A DNA stretch of 64,000 nucleotides, taken from Methanosarcina siciliae T4/M. GTDB taxonomy: Archaea; Halobacteriota; Methanosarcinia; Methanosarcinales; Methanosarcinaceae. Shown piece by piece: positions 19,452 through 28,959 of this stretch. Every line of letters starts with the position of its first letter. Within the stretch, counting starts at the first letter, position 1. The notes below the pieces were generated by a model that was not told where the DNA came from, made no database searches, and saw only the letters and a list, made by a program, of their open reading frames with translations. The position numbers and the translations under genes are program-made. The stretch spans positions 4,712,001-4,776,000 of the forward strand of contig NZ_CP009506.1 of the NCBI RefSeq assembly GCF_000970085.1. Direction: 5' to 3'.

Positions 19452-22280
19452 ATGTTAAAACGAAAATTAGGAATACTTTGCCTGTCAGGATGTCTTATCC
19501 TTACAAGTATTCCTACAGCCTTATGCATAAGTCCAGCACCCACTGTATATGTTTCCGGAGACGGAAGCGGAGACTTCAACTGCGATGGGAAGGACGATCA
19601 TGTTCAGATAAACCAGGCTCTCAAATATGTCAAAGATAATTCTGCATATACAACTGTCTACCTTAAAGGGCCATTTACATACGTCATTGACAGCCCTCTT
19701 CTGATGTATAGCAATACTATCCTGGAAGGAGATTCCAATGCTGTTATCACAATCGAAGATGATAATTCATGGGGGAAGGATATCCCTCTAATAAAACAGG
19801 CTTCTCCCAGTAAAACAAACCCTGGTAAAATAATCATTCGAGGCTTTGAAATCGACGGCAACTATGAAGGAAACACCGACAAACCACGCGGGAGCAGTTA
19901 TCACACTTTAATGTGGTTCTATTATGATGATGTTGAAGTTTACAATATGTATTTACATGATAGTCATAATGACGGACTCAAAATTAAAGAGAGTAACTCT
20001 GTCAAGTTCCATGATAACAAGATTTACAAGCTTGGTCATGAAGGTCTTTATGCAATCCAATGTGAGAACATTGAGTATTACAACAATACGTGCAGGACTA
20101 AAACAAATTCCGCTTGCCGCCTCTACAATTCCAATCACGCAAAAATACATGACAATATAATTTACACTGAGTTTGAGTCGGACGCAGGAGGTCCCGGAAT
20201 TCAGATACAATATATTAGGAAAGATGTAGCTCAGCCGATGAACGATATAGAGGTGTATAACAACACTATATATGATACATATGGTCCAGGGATCTGGCTT
20301 ATAGCTTATGGGGAATCATACGCAAAATCCGAGGCAGCAAATGTCCACATACACCACAACATATTCTATGATTGTGGTACACAACCGAACTACGATTGGG
20401 TATGTGGTATAGTAACAAGCGGGTTTGATAATACCACCATAGAAAACAATGTTTTTGATGGAAATTATCACACTGCAGTCGCGCTACAGGCTCCTTTTAA
20501 TCTTAATCCCCCGGGAACAGGATACACGACAATTGTACGTAATAATATAATTTCAAATACTAAACAAAGAAAATATAAGCCTTCAGGGACTGGAAATGGA
20601 GTGGTTAATTACCTCACAGGAACTCATTCCTTTATACTGGAAAACAATTGTTTCTACAATAACACTGGCGGAGATTACAAGAACACCGATGCATCTAGTT
20701 CGGATATCCATGTTGATCCGCTTTTTGCAGACCAGGCTAATCATGATTACCATCTTAAGTCATTAGCCGGTCGCTGGAACGGGGAAACATGGGTTAGGGA
20801 TAGCACAAGTTCCCAATGTATTGATGCAGGGTCCGCCTCTTCTGACTACTCAAATGAACCTGAAGATAACGGAGATAAAATAAACATCGGAAGATATGGA
20901 AACACTATATATGCATCCCTTTCAGGGATTAACTCGGATACCGCATTTGATGACACCACATCTGATGACACCACATCTGATGACACCACATCTGATGATC
21001 TCACAGATAACACTACACCTGATGACACTACACCTGATGATCTCACAGATAACACTACACCTGATGAGAACGTATCCGATGAAAATATCATTTCCGAAGT
21101 TGAAGTATATGATAATAGGCTGCGTGAAGCATCTTCCTTTACCGTCTACCAGACTTCATCCTTCATTGACGCAGGTGGGATGAATAATGTCAGATACAGG
21201 GATGTGATGGGATTCGACTTGAGTGAATATACCGATGCCTCGCAGATTGGAGCTGCCACTCTTTCTCTCTACTGGTATTACCCTTCGGGGACTACAAGGC
21301 CTGAAGACACAGTCATTGAGGTTTACAGGCCTGCATCTTCCTGGAATTCAAACTATGTAAGCTGGAACAGGAGGGACAGTGGGGTTGCATGGAAGAACGC
21401 CGGAGGAGACTGGTACGATAAGAACGGGGTACTACAGGGAAGCACGCCGTATGCCACAATAACAATCAAAGGAAGTACCCTCCCGGATAACAGGTATTAT
21501 GAGCTTGATGTAACCGAGCTAGTAAAAGAATACGTTAGTGGAGAATACGAAAATACAGGGTTCCTGATTAAAGCAAAAACTGAAAGCAACAATTACATCG
21601 CATTCTGCAGCAGTGACTACGGAAATGGAAGCAAAGAACCAAAGCTTAGCATAGCAAAGAAAGTAGCTTCAGTGACGGCGCCTGCGGCGACTGTAAATGC
21701 AACTATTACCGGTGCAAAAGATAACAGGCTGCGTGAAGCATCTTCTTCCACTGTTTACCAGAGTTCGTCCTTTATTGATGTTGGTAGTATAAGTGGGGTT
21801 GGAAGGTATAGAGACATAATGTGGTTTGACCTGAGCGAGTACACAGGCTCTGCTGATGTTAGTAATGCCAATCTGGATCTCTTCTGGTATTATCCTTCGG
21901 GGACTACAAGGCCTGAAGATACAGTCATTGAGGTCTACAGGCCTGCATCTTCCTGGAATTCAAACTATGTAAGCTGGAACAGGAGGGACAGTGGGGTTGC
22001 ATGGAAGAACGCCGGAGGAGACTGGTACGATAAGAACGGGGTACTACAGGGAAGCACGCCGTATGCCACAATAACGATCAAAGGAAGTAGCCTCCCGGAT
22101 AACAGGTATTATGAGCTTGATGTAACCGAGCTAGTAAAAGAATACATTAGTGGAGAATACGAAAATACAGGGTTCCTGATTAAAGCAAAAACTGAAAGCA
22201 ACAATTACATCGCACTCTACAGCAGTGATTGTGGGAACGAAAACCAAGAACCAAAACTGGATATAGCATATACAACTTGA
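19452..22280 (+). CDS. Secreted beta-helix protein with two disaggregatase-related repeats
   Basis: A 942-residue secreted protein. A signal peptide (K-R-K, hydrophobic core, A-L-C near residue 25) is followed by a right-handed parallel beta-helix of about 430 residues. The helix opens with GDGSGDFNCDGKDD and contains many H-D-N/Y-N-N turns, as in NosD/pectate-lyase folds and the Disaggr_assoc family. An acidic Thr linker of D-D-T-T-S and D-D-T-T-P units follows. Two disaggregatase-related repeats close it, each starting D-N-R-L-R-E-A-S-S. In Methanosarcina mazei such proteins include the enzyme that disperses cell aggregates held by matrix polysaccharide. This one may bind or cut the polymer made by the locus. 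ATG 19452 is chosen since it gives the signal peptide; a frame from 19269 adds 61 unlikely residues. Confidence 0.85.
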   Translation: MLKRKLGILCLSGCLILTSIPTALCISPAPTVYVSGDGSGDFNCDGKDDHVQINQALKYVKDNSAYTTVYLKGPFTYVIDSPLLMYSNTILEGDSNAVITIEDDNSWGKDIPLIKQASPSKTNPGKIIIRGFEIDGNYEGNTDKPRGSSYHTLMWFYYDDVEVYNMYLHDSHNDGLKIKESNSVKFHDNKIYKLGHEGLYAIQCENIEYYNNTCRTKTNSACRLYNSNHAKIHDNIIYTEFESDAGGPGIQIQYIRKDVAQPMNDIEVYNNTIYDTYGPGIWLIAYGESYAKSEAANVHIHHNIFYDCGTQPNYDWVCGIVTSGFDNTTIENNVFDGNYHTAVALQAPFNLNPPGTGYTTIVRNNIISNTKQRKYKPSGTGNGVVNYLTGTHSFILENNCFYNNTGGDYKNTDASSSDIHVDPLFADQANHDYHLKSLAGRWNGETWVRDSTSSQCIDAGSASSDYSNEPEDNGDKINIGRYGNTIYASLSGINSDTAFDDTTSDDTTSDDTTSDDLTDNTTPDDTTPDDLTDNTTPDENVSDENIISEVEVYDNRLREASSFTVYQTSSFIDAGGMNNVRYRDVMGFDLSEYTDASQIGAATLSLYWYYPSGTTRPEDTVIEVYRPASSWNSNYVSWNRRDSGVAWKNAGGDWYDKNGVLQGSTPYATITIKGSTLPDNRYYELDVTELVKEYVSGEYENTGFLIKAKTESNNYIAFCSSDYGNGSKEPKLSIAKKVASVTAPAATVNATITGAKDNRLREASSSTVYQSSSFIDVGSISGVGRYRDIMWFDLSEYTGSADVSNANLDLFWYYPSGTTRPEDTVIEVYRPASSWNSNYVSWNRRDSGVAWKNAGGDWYDKNGVLQGSTPYATITIKGSSLPDNRYYELDVTELVKEYISGEYENTGFLIKAKTESNNYIALYSSDCGNENQEPKLDIAYTT
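20949..21066 (+). repeat. Short direct repeats coding an acidic Thr-rich linker
   Basis: Fifteen-base units of the GATGACACCACATCT type occur three times. They are followed by two copies of a longer unit ending in a CTCACAGATAACACT-like sequence. They encode the D-D-T-T-S and D-N-T-T-P linker between the beta-helix and the repeats. All lengths are multiples of three. Confidence 0.8.
21111..22260 (+). repeat. Tandem duplication coding two disaggregatase-related domains
   Basis: The first domain starts at 21111 and the second at 21720. The central part (about 21282-21603 and 21894-22215) is offset by 612 bp and is almost identical at the DNA level, including silent positions. Flanking parts of each domain are clearly diverged. 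The central block was therefore duplicated recently, or is kept uniform by gene conversion. Confidence 0.85.
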
Positions 22281-22309
22281 TATGCAGGGATATTCCGAAA
22301 TTCTTTACT

Positions 22310-22398
22310 CTAGTGTCCTGTCAATTAAATATGCCATATGAAACAGATTATATAGTCATTCATTATTATTCAATACTTGATAATTGACTCGACACTAG
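22310..22398. mobile_element. Putative MITE, 89 bp
   Basis: The element is bounded by near-perfect terminal inverted repeats: CTAGTGTCCTGTCAATTA at 22310-22327, and its inverted counterpart ending GACACTAG at 22398 (two mismatches). It encodes nothing and lies between two convergent genes. It may double as a hairpin in transcripts of either gene. Confidence 0.65.
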
Positions 22399-22530
22399 GA
22401 TTAATTTCTATGCAGATGTCAAGGAAAAAATATGCTCGCAAAGTTCCGGAATTATTGAACATACTTTGAAAGAACTTGCAAGAATCAGAGTATAATGCTT
22501 TTTATTTCACAAGAAACAGGAACTACAGAC

Positions 22531-23592
22531 TCATGATTCCCAGAAATTGCAGATGTTTTCTCCACTTGTTAACCAGGCATTATTCTCAGAACAGTATTTA
22601 AGCACATTTTCATAGAATTTCAAATTTTCTCCCCGCATTTCTGTGTTATGCCAGAGAATTGTTATTACTCCTTTACACTCTTCCACGATATCGATGAGCC
22701 GCTTTGTAAGCTCCCAAGCCCTTTCAAGACCAAGCTTCATATAGTTCTCCTGAAGAGTGCGATCCATGATTGTTAGAGGGATTTCAAGAATCTCGATTTC
22801 TTTTTCTGTTTCAACGTTATAAGGCCTGAACGGATGACACATGCCGTTTCGAAACCCGGCGCAGTCGGAGTATCCAAACGTGCTGTCGTATTTGAACCCT
22901 GCTTTGCTCAAAAATTCCCAGGTGTTTGGGACTATGAACCTCAAGTAGTGGTTCCGGTATCCGATTACTTCTTTTCCCAGAACTTTTTCGAGCCTGCGCT
23001 TTTTTTCCTGGATATCTGTAAGGCTATTGTAGGACTCGTGCCCGCCGTGCAGGCCGACTTCCCATCCACTGTCGGATATGAAGCCTATTTCGGATTCAAG
23101 GTCTTTAATGTTATAATTGAAGTCAGCTTCCTCAGGGTTCAGTGAAAGAAAATAGAAACTGGATTTTGCATCATACTTTGCTTCCAGTTCCATTATTTGC
23201 TTAAAGTTCCAGTATGGATTCCAGGGCCTGTAAGTTTTGGAAAATGGCAATTTAAAGGCATCAGTAAACTTTCTATCTATAATAGCTTTTGTAGAAGACA
23301 TTATCCTTTTAGGATAAACAACATCAATGTCATGGGTAAAACATACCGCAAAATTTTTATTTTCAGGGTACTCCAGCTCAAGATTATTAGAGATTAAAAA
23401 TTTAGAAACAGTTGGTTCAAAAATATCCCTATGATTGCTAAGATAATAAGGGAATCGTTCGTACTCGTCGGTAAACGGAGAGTTGTACTCTTCTTTTTTA
23501 GTGTAAAGATTCCAAAGGTCTTCTCTTTGTTTAATTATCTGAGTAGTTCCCACCAATCGATTACGACACTTCTTAAGAGCATAGTTTTCCAT
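22531..23592 (-). CDS. Polysaccharide deacetylase family protein (NodB-like)
   Basis: A 353-residue enzyme of carbohydrate esterase family 4 type. Motif 1 is F-T-H-D-I-D (85-90), holding the catalytic base and a metal aspartate. Motif 2 is H-G-G-H-E-S (182-187), with both metal histidines. A Y-R-N-H-Y-L-R-F block follows near 212. It would remove N-acetyl groups from amino sugars. No signal peptide is seen, so it is likely cytoplasmic and acts on a lipid-linked precursor. ATG 23592 is preceded by AGGTG; an in-frame start at 23631 is less good. It follows the FemAB-like gene on the same strand and lies between the two beta-helix genes. Confidence 0.85.
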   Translation of the reverse strand: MENYALKKCRNRLVGTTQIIKQREDLWNLYTKKEEYNSPFTDEYERFPYYLSNHRDIFEPTVSKFLISNNLELEYPENKNFAVCFTHDIDVVYPKRIMSSTKAIIDRKFTDAFKLPFSKTYRPWNPYWNFKQIMELEAKYDAKSSFYFLSLNPEEADFNYNIKDLESEIGFISDSGWEVGLHGGHESYNSLTDIQEKKRRLEKVLGKEVIGYRNHYLRFIVPNTWEFLSKAGFKYDSTFGYSDCAGFRNGMCHPFRPYNVETEKEIEILEIPLTIMDRTLQENYMKLGLERAWELTKRLIDIVEECKGVITILWHNTEMRGENLKFYENVLKYCSENNAWLTSGENICNFWES

Positions 23593-23656
23593 CTTCACAC
23601 CTACCTGAGATGTAATACTAATCGAATGCAAATTGGCAACCAGAAATTCTTTATTT

Positions 23657-23683
23657 CGAAAAAGCCCTATTTAGGCTTTTTCG
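23657..23683 (-). terminator. Perfect 10-bp hairpin between two minus-strand genes
   Basis: CGAAAAAGCC (23657-23666) and GGCTTTTTCG (23674-23683) form a 10-bp stem with a 7-nt loop. It sits just after the stop of the FemAB-like gene and before the deacetylase start. It may terminate or attenuate read-through, or protect an RNA end. Confidence 0.45.
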
Positions 23684-23696
23684 GGACAACTTCGGA

Positions 23697-24704
23697 TTAT
23701 TCAGTCTTCTCATATACAATATCGTGTAAAGTTCTCATCAGGGAGCATCTTTTGCTGTAATAACTCACAATATAAAAAGGCATAAGCTTCGGGGAAAAGC
23801 CCATGATAAAATCCGCAAACCTGGGAACGTTGGCTGCCATAACATTCATATATTCAAAATTTCTGGACTTCAGATCAAGAAACTCATTATAATAGAGAAG
23901 GGAATTTGCACCCATCCTGCCATAAGCCGGATTCAGAGCTGAAGACCAGGTGACAGTGCATTTCTTACCATAGAGGTTTAGGTGGGATGCAACGGCCTCT
24001 CCTTCAGGAGCCTCTGAAACAAACATGTAACCAACATCTTTTTCCTGAATTAGTTTAAACACCCTTTCGAAAAATTCCTTTGGAACCGGAGGTTCCAGAT
24101 TCTGTTTTTCGTAGACCAGGGAAAATAGGCGATAATATGTATCAGGATCGTTTATGACCCTTGTTTTAAGCCCTGCCTCTTCTGCGGTTTTAAGCTCTCT
24201 GCGGATCTTTCTCGAGATGTTATTATCAATGTTTTCTTTGAGGTCCAGTTTATAAGTATAACGTACACTTGAATTCCAGCCATTCCAGGTAAAAGGCCTG
24301 ATATCCTCAAAACCCGGAGAAAATACAAGATTAATACTGTCAAATCCCTGCTTGCAGAGGAACTCTCTCAGAGAATTAAGAATTTCGTGGGTATCCTGAA
24401 CACGCTTGCTCACTTTGGAACTTGCGCTTTCCATTATAAGGGGGCCACTATAGTGAGTCATATTAGAGATAGAAGACCCTATTTTCAGGATTCCTTTGAA
24501 GTTCCTGACAAAAAGGGGGCATCCCCCTACAAGTTCACCATTTCTGAAACATCCATAAATCCTTAGATCCTTTGAAAGAACATCCCTGAAAATTCCCAGA
24601 AAATCGCTTGTGTGAAAGAGAGTGCCCGATGAAGCTTTTTCAACAAGCAGGTCCCATTTCCCGTATTCAGACGGCGCTAATTCCCTGACTTCAATTTCGT
24701 CCAT
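23697..24704 (-). CDS. FemAB/GNAT-fold aminoacyltransferase-like protein
   Basis: A 335-residue protein with the tandem GNAT-fold layout of FemAB/FemX-like enzymes: N-terminal G-T-L-F-H-T-S-D-F-L, then G-G-C-P-L-F-V, a central K-I-R-R-E-L-K-T-A helix and a C-terminal Y-G-R-M-G-A-N-S-L-L-Y block. Bacterial members attach amino acids from aminoacyl-tRNA to a peptidoglycan precursor; archaeal members act on unknown acceptors. ATG 24704 has GGAG seven bases upstream. It is followed by the polysaccharide deacetylase, so an amine exposed by deacetylation is a reasonable but unproven acceptor. A more general GNAT acyltransferase role cannot be excluded. Confidence 0.75.
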   Translation of the reverse strand: MDEIEVRELAPSEYGKWDLLVEKASSGTLFHTSDFLGIFRDVLSKDLRIYGCFRNGELVGGCPLFVRNFKGILKIGSSISNMTHYSGPLIMESASSKVSKRVQDTHEILNSLREFLCKQGFDSINLVFSPGFEDIRPFTWNGWNSSVRYTYKLDLKENIDNNISRKIRRELKTAEEAGLKTRVINDPDTYYRLFSLVYEKQNLEPPVPKEFFERVFKLIQEKDVGYMFVSEAPEGEAVASHLNLYGKKCTVTWSSALNPAYGRMGANSLLYYNEFLDLKSRNFEYMNVMAANVPRFADFIMGFSPKLMPFYIVSYYSKRCSLMRTLHDIVYEKTE

Positions 24705-25573
24705 TTTAAAACTCCATGTAATAGATGAGTATTAAGATCTGATAAATCCTCATGAAAGTATAAAATACAGATTTCAGCCCTCATCCTTCGATGCCTGATT
24801 TACATACCCCGTCAACCGTTTTGCAACGCAGTACCAACCTGTAATTTTAAGTAACGTAAGTAACCTGTGGGATAATTTATCTTTTGTCAATTAAACCAGA
24901 TAGTTTCCCTGAAAAAACACATCCTATTTTCGATTTATTGTGAAACCTCCGCTTAGATAACCAAACGAAGATCCTCAAATGCACATTGTTATATGAAATA
25001 TTAAATGTTTTTGCCTTAGACCTTGGTGTTTTACCCTGAAATAAGTTCGCTTTGAAACTTTTTTTCCATTTGTCCATATTTTCACAACCCAAACAACCTC
25101 ACTCCATTCTGAATTTTGCCTCGATTGGGAATCCGGGAGGGAAAAGATACGACTCTAAAAACCAGTAAGAATTACTAAAAGCATGCTCTTCTGAGTATAT
25201 TATTCCCTGTAAAATTTTCTAAGTTATTAAAAAATTGAAAGAAAGGAGTTTTTCACCGATTTCCGCCAATAAAGCCCTAAAATCTTAATATTATCAGCAA
25301 GTAGAGTGGTTTCTTTTAACATAATTGGAGAAACTTAAACACATAAGATTTTTGTACCATTTGCAACCAATGCATAATATGTATGTGTTGTACACAAGAC
25401 AAAGTCATAGAACCTGAAAAGCAGGTAAAACGCGAAAAATCTGTATATTGACTAAAACCAGGAAAAATGCCTAAAAGATATACTAATATCCTGATGGAAT
25501 TTCGCTGATAATACGTTCTAAGAGAACTTTACCAAGTTGTATGGGTTAATGTCCAAAGGTACAGGGATATTAA
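24705..25573. other. Divergent intergenic region
   Basis: About 870 bp. It should carry promoters for the FemAB-like gene (minus) and the second beta-helix gene (plus). A 71-codon minus-strand frame at 24877-25092 has no recognisable domain and is probably chance. No repeat or RNA gene was seen. Confidence 0.35.
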
Positions 25574-27127
25574 ATGAATGAAAAATGTATAAAATATGTT
25601 TGTGATAACAGGAAAAAAATTGGAATAATTATTATAATCCATATTTTTTTGACCATAATGGGCACAGCTACCCCTTCCAGCGCACCACATGACATGACTG
25701 TTTATGTGGCAGGCGACGGAAAAGGAGATTTCAATTGCGATGGGGTAGATGACCAGATAGAGATCAATAAAGCCCTCGTTTATGTGGCAGAAAATCCTGA
25801 ATTCACTACCGTTTATTTGAAAGGCCCCAACACTTATGTGATCTCAGACAAAATTCGCATCGGGAACAATACGGCCCTGAAAGGGGACCCTACAGCCGTG
25901 ATAAAGCTCAAAGACAACGCAGATTGGCCGCATCAAAGACCGCTGATAACTCAGATGAAAAGCTCCGGAAACCAGAACATCACCATAAGTGGATTTGAGA
26001 TCGATGGAAACTATGAAGGTAATACCGAAAAAATGAGAGGAGATGGATACTACAACCTGATCCATTTCATTAATTGCGACAATATAAATATTAGTAATAT
26101 GTACATGCATGACAGCCACGGAGACGGACTGAGAATAAAAGACGGCGAAAATATAAAATTTCACGACAACCGAATTTACAAGCTTGGTCATGACGGCCTT
26201 TATGCAATCGAATGTCAGAATGTAGAAGCATGGAATAATAACGTGAGATGTAAAACAAATTCTGCACTGAGAATCTGGAACTCAAACCATATAAAATTCT
26301 ATAATAACACTATATACACCGAATTCGAGGATGATGCCGGAGGGCCTGGGATTCAGATACAATATATTAGAACATCCGAAGCTCGGCCGATGAATGATAT
26401 TGAAATCTATAACAATACAATTTATGATACGTATGGGCCAGGGATCTGGCTTATAGCATTTGGGGAGCCATACTCAAAAACCGAGGCACAGAATGTTCAT
26501 ATCCACCACAACATATTTTATGGCTGTGGCACACATCGGACTTATGATTGGCTGGGTGGGATAGTGACAAGCGGGTTTTATGATACCCTCATAGAAAACA
26601 ATGTGTTTGATGCGAATTATAACGCCGCTGTTGTGTATACGTACCCAACCGGCTCACGTTATGACATTGATTTTACTCCAAATGGTACGGATGGGGAGTA
26701 CACGACCATCGTGCGTAACAACATTATAATAAATACTTTAAGACGCAAGTACAGCCCGGAAGGAACAGGTTATGGAGTTATTGATAACTTCCCGGAAACA
26801 CACAGCTTTATACTGGAAAATAACTGCATGTATAAAAACAAGGGAGGGAACTACAAGAACTGCACGTCAACCGCTGATATCCATACAGATCCGCTATTTG
26901 TAAACGAGTACAAACATGATTACCACCTGCAATCGTACTCTCCTTGCATTGATGCCGGATATCCCCTCTCTGATTACTCAAAAGAACCAGAGGACAACGG
27001 GGACCGGATAAACATTGGGAGATACGGAAACACAGAATACGCCACTGTATACAAAGAATCAAAATGGAGACAGACGGTTTTACCTGCATGGGAAACTTTC
27101 AGGACGAAACTGAGGACACTCCTTTGA
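25574..27127 (+). CDS. Secreted beta-helix protein, paralogue of the disaggregatase-like protein
   Basis: A 517-residue secreted protein. A long charged N-terminus (K-Y-V-C-D-N-R-K-K) leads into a hydrophobic signal sequence ending near residue 38. The right-handed beta-helix opens with GDGKGDFNCDGVDD and matches the N-terminal half of the 19452-22280 protein along its whole length (for example H-D-S-H-G-D-G-L, then L-G-H-D-G-L-Y-A-I). Unlike that protein, it ends soon after E-P-E-D-N-G-D-R-I-N-I-G-R-Y-G-N, with a short basic tail and no disaggregatase-related repeats. It may share a catalytic or carbohydrate-binding helix but lack the attachment domains. ATG 25574 follows a CAGGGA-type site. 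Confidence 0.83.
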   Translation: MNEKCIKYVCDNRKKIGIIIIIHIFLTIMGTATPSSAPHDMTVYVAGDGKGDFNCDGVDDQIEINKALVYVAENPEFTTVYLKGPNTYVISDKIRIGNNTALKGDPTAVIKLKDNADWPHQRPLITQMKSSGNQNITISGFEIDGNYEGNTEKMRGDGYYNLIHFINCDNINISNMYMHDSHGDGLRIKDGENIKFHDNRIYKLGHDGLYAIECQNVEAWNNNVRCKTNSALRIWNSNHIKFYNNTIYTEFEDDAGGPGIQIQYIRTSEARPMNDIEIYNNTIYDTYGPGIWLIAFGEPYSKTEAQNVHIHHNIFYGCGTHRTYDWLGGIVTSGFYDTLIENNVFDANYNAAVVYTYPTGSRYDIDFTPNGTDGEYTTIVRNNIIINTLRRKYSPEGTGYGVIDNFPETHSFILENNCMYKNKGGNYKNCTSTADIHTDPLFVNEYKHDYHLQSYSPCIDAGYPLSDYSKEPEDNGDRINIGRYGNTEYATVYKESKWRQTVLPAWETFRTKLRTLL

Positions 27128-27480
27128 TTTTGCCTTATGGCTCTCACTAAAAACCTATAAATTTGTTTTTTACCAAAAAGTGTTCCTTGTTTTTTGTCTC
27201 CACAAAAAACGAGGAGCAATTCCTCTTTCTTGTAAGGCTTTATCCGGCAATCCCATTCATTAACTTTCTTAAGTAGAAACGAGATTTTGGGACAGACTCC
27301 TTTGTAATACCATCTAACCATTTCAGATAGCACTCTTCAAGAAGGTATAGGCTCTTGTACGCTGAATGACAGGAAAAATATATTTAGTAACAGATTAAAT
27401 AGGAAGAAAGACTGAAAAACAGAAATAACAGAAAACTTTCATATATGATAACCTTAACAGTGTTTACTTAAATTTCAAAG
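27128..27480. other. Intergenic region
   Basis: About 350 bp without a supported gene. It presumably holds the promoter of the first flippase. A minus-strand open frame covering 26974-27333 is mostly antisense to the beta-helix gene and is not supported. Confidence 0.35.
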
Positions 27481-28959
27481 ATGGAAAAAGGCATGTCTAA
27501 CTTTATTACTAATGTACTAAAAATAGTATCTGGAAGCGTGGTTGCACAGGCCCTGGGCATGTTCCTCATTCCCATCATCACCAGGATTTACAGCCCAAAT
27601 GATTTTGGGGTTTTTCAACTAATTCTCTCGATATCAGGCATTCTTGCAATATTTTCTACTTTTTCATACCAGTTCTCGATCATGCTTCCAAAAGAAGATG
27701 AAGATTCTGTAAATGTTGTAGTACTCTGTATCATACTTGTTACCCTTATATCATTACTGACAGGCATTGCAATATTATTTCTTCCCAAAAATATTGATGA
27801 TATACTGAGTGTAGCCGGAGCTTCAAGATATTTAATTTATCTTCCAATAATAGTCCTCCTTAACGGCTTTTTTTTCGTACAGAACTACTGGCTTTCAAGA
27901 AGGGTTCGTTTTGGAACAATAGCAGGAGCCAGAGTTTCAAACACCTTATTGGGAAAGGTGTTTCAGATCGGACTGGCAGAATGGATCGTATCTCCCGTGA
28001 GCCTGCTCCTCGGAGTTATTGCAGGATACGTGTTTGCAGACCTTTTCATGCTCAAGAGTATAAAAGATGATATTGGGATTTTGAAAAAGGTCTCTCTCGT
28101 AAGAATTAAAGAACTGGCCATTCAGTATAAAAACTTCCCATTATTCAGTTCCTGGTCCATGATTGCAAATACGATTTCCCCTCAGGTACCTACTTTTTTG
28201 CTTGCACTTTTTTACGGGACAACAGTCGTAGGGCACTATTCACTTGCGTATCAGGTAGTTAACATGCCCATGACGATTGTCGGTAACGCCATTGGACAGG
28301 TCTTCTTCCAGAAGGTTAGCGAGGTCAAAAATGGAAATGTGGATGGAGATATGAAGATCGTTGTGGAAGAGGTTTACAAAAAACTGATCTTAATCGGGAT
28401 ATTCCCGATGATACTCCTGATGATCATAGGAGAACAGGTATTCACATTTGCCTTCGGTGAAAGCTGGTCTGTCTCCGGAACATATGTAAGGATTCTATTG
28501 CCCTGGATATTTCTGGTCTTCCTGTCCTCACCTATTTCAACTCTCTACAATATATACGACAAACAGTCGGTCTGGCTTACTTTCAGTATAATTCTCTTAA
28601 TCTCAAGGGTAACAGCACTGTTCATCGGAGGTACTTACGGAGACCCGGAGTTCGCCCTGGGTTTTTTTAGTCTTACCGGTGTTGCATTCTGGCTCTGGAA
28701 CAACGCATATTTGCTAAACCTTGTAGGGATTGACAAGAAAGAGAGCTTTGTAATCCTTGTAAGGTATATGACAATAGGCCTGATTGTTGCGGCTCCGTTA
28801 ATTCTGGTGGAAACGTTCACCTCAAACTTTTACATAATGCTCTTGATGGTCACAATCATAACCCCGATATATTATGGAGTAACTTTTAATGAAGACCCCA
28901 TGTTTAGAAAAGTAGTCCTGAGCTTTTTAGTTAGTGTAAACAAAAAAGTCAGAGAATGA
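27481..28959 (+). CDS. Wzx-type polysaccharide flippase (MOP superfamily)
   Basis: A 492-residue membrane protein with about 12-14 helices. The N-terminal block GSVVAQALGMFLIPIITRI plus Y-S-P-N-D-F-G is the hallmark of the oligosaccharide flippase (PST) family, and I-G-Q-V-F-F-Q-K in the middle is also conserved. It would move polyprenyl-linked glycan across the membrane. The start is set at ATG 27481; ATG 27493 is possible. It is a distant paralogue of the 29549-31066 protein (same V-A-Q, R-I-Y, D-F-G and G-Q-V-F positions). The two lie in the same direction, 589 bp apart. Confidence 0.9.
   Translation: MEKGMSNFITNVLKIVSGSVVAQALGMFLIPIITRIYSPNDFGVFQLILSISGILAIFSTFSYQFSIMLPKEDEDSVNVVVLCIILVTLISLLTGIAILFLPKNIDDILSVAGASRYLIYLPIIVLLNGFFFVQNYWLSRRVRFGTIAGARVSNTLLGKVFQIGLAEWIVSPVSLLLGVIAGYVFADLFMLKSIKDDIGILKKVSLVRIKELAIQYKNFPLFSSWSMIANTISPQVPTFLLALFYGTTVVGHYSLAYQVVNMPMTIVGNAIGQVFFQKVSEVKNGNVDGDMKIVVEEVYKKLILIGIFPMILLMIIGEQVFTFAFGESWSVSGTYVRILLPWIFLVFLSSPISTLYNIYDKQSVWLTFSIILLISRVTALFIGGTYGDPEFALGFFSLTGVAFWLWNNAYLLNLVGIDKKESFVILVRYMTIGLIVAAPLILVETFTSNFYIMLLMVTIITPIYYGVTFNEDPMFRKVVLSFLVSVNKKVRE

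Noticed and set aside
24877..25092. 71-codon minus-strand frame
   Set aside because: Basic and short, with no recognisable motif; not supported.
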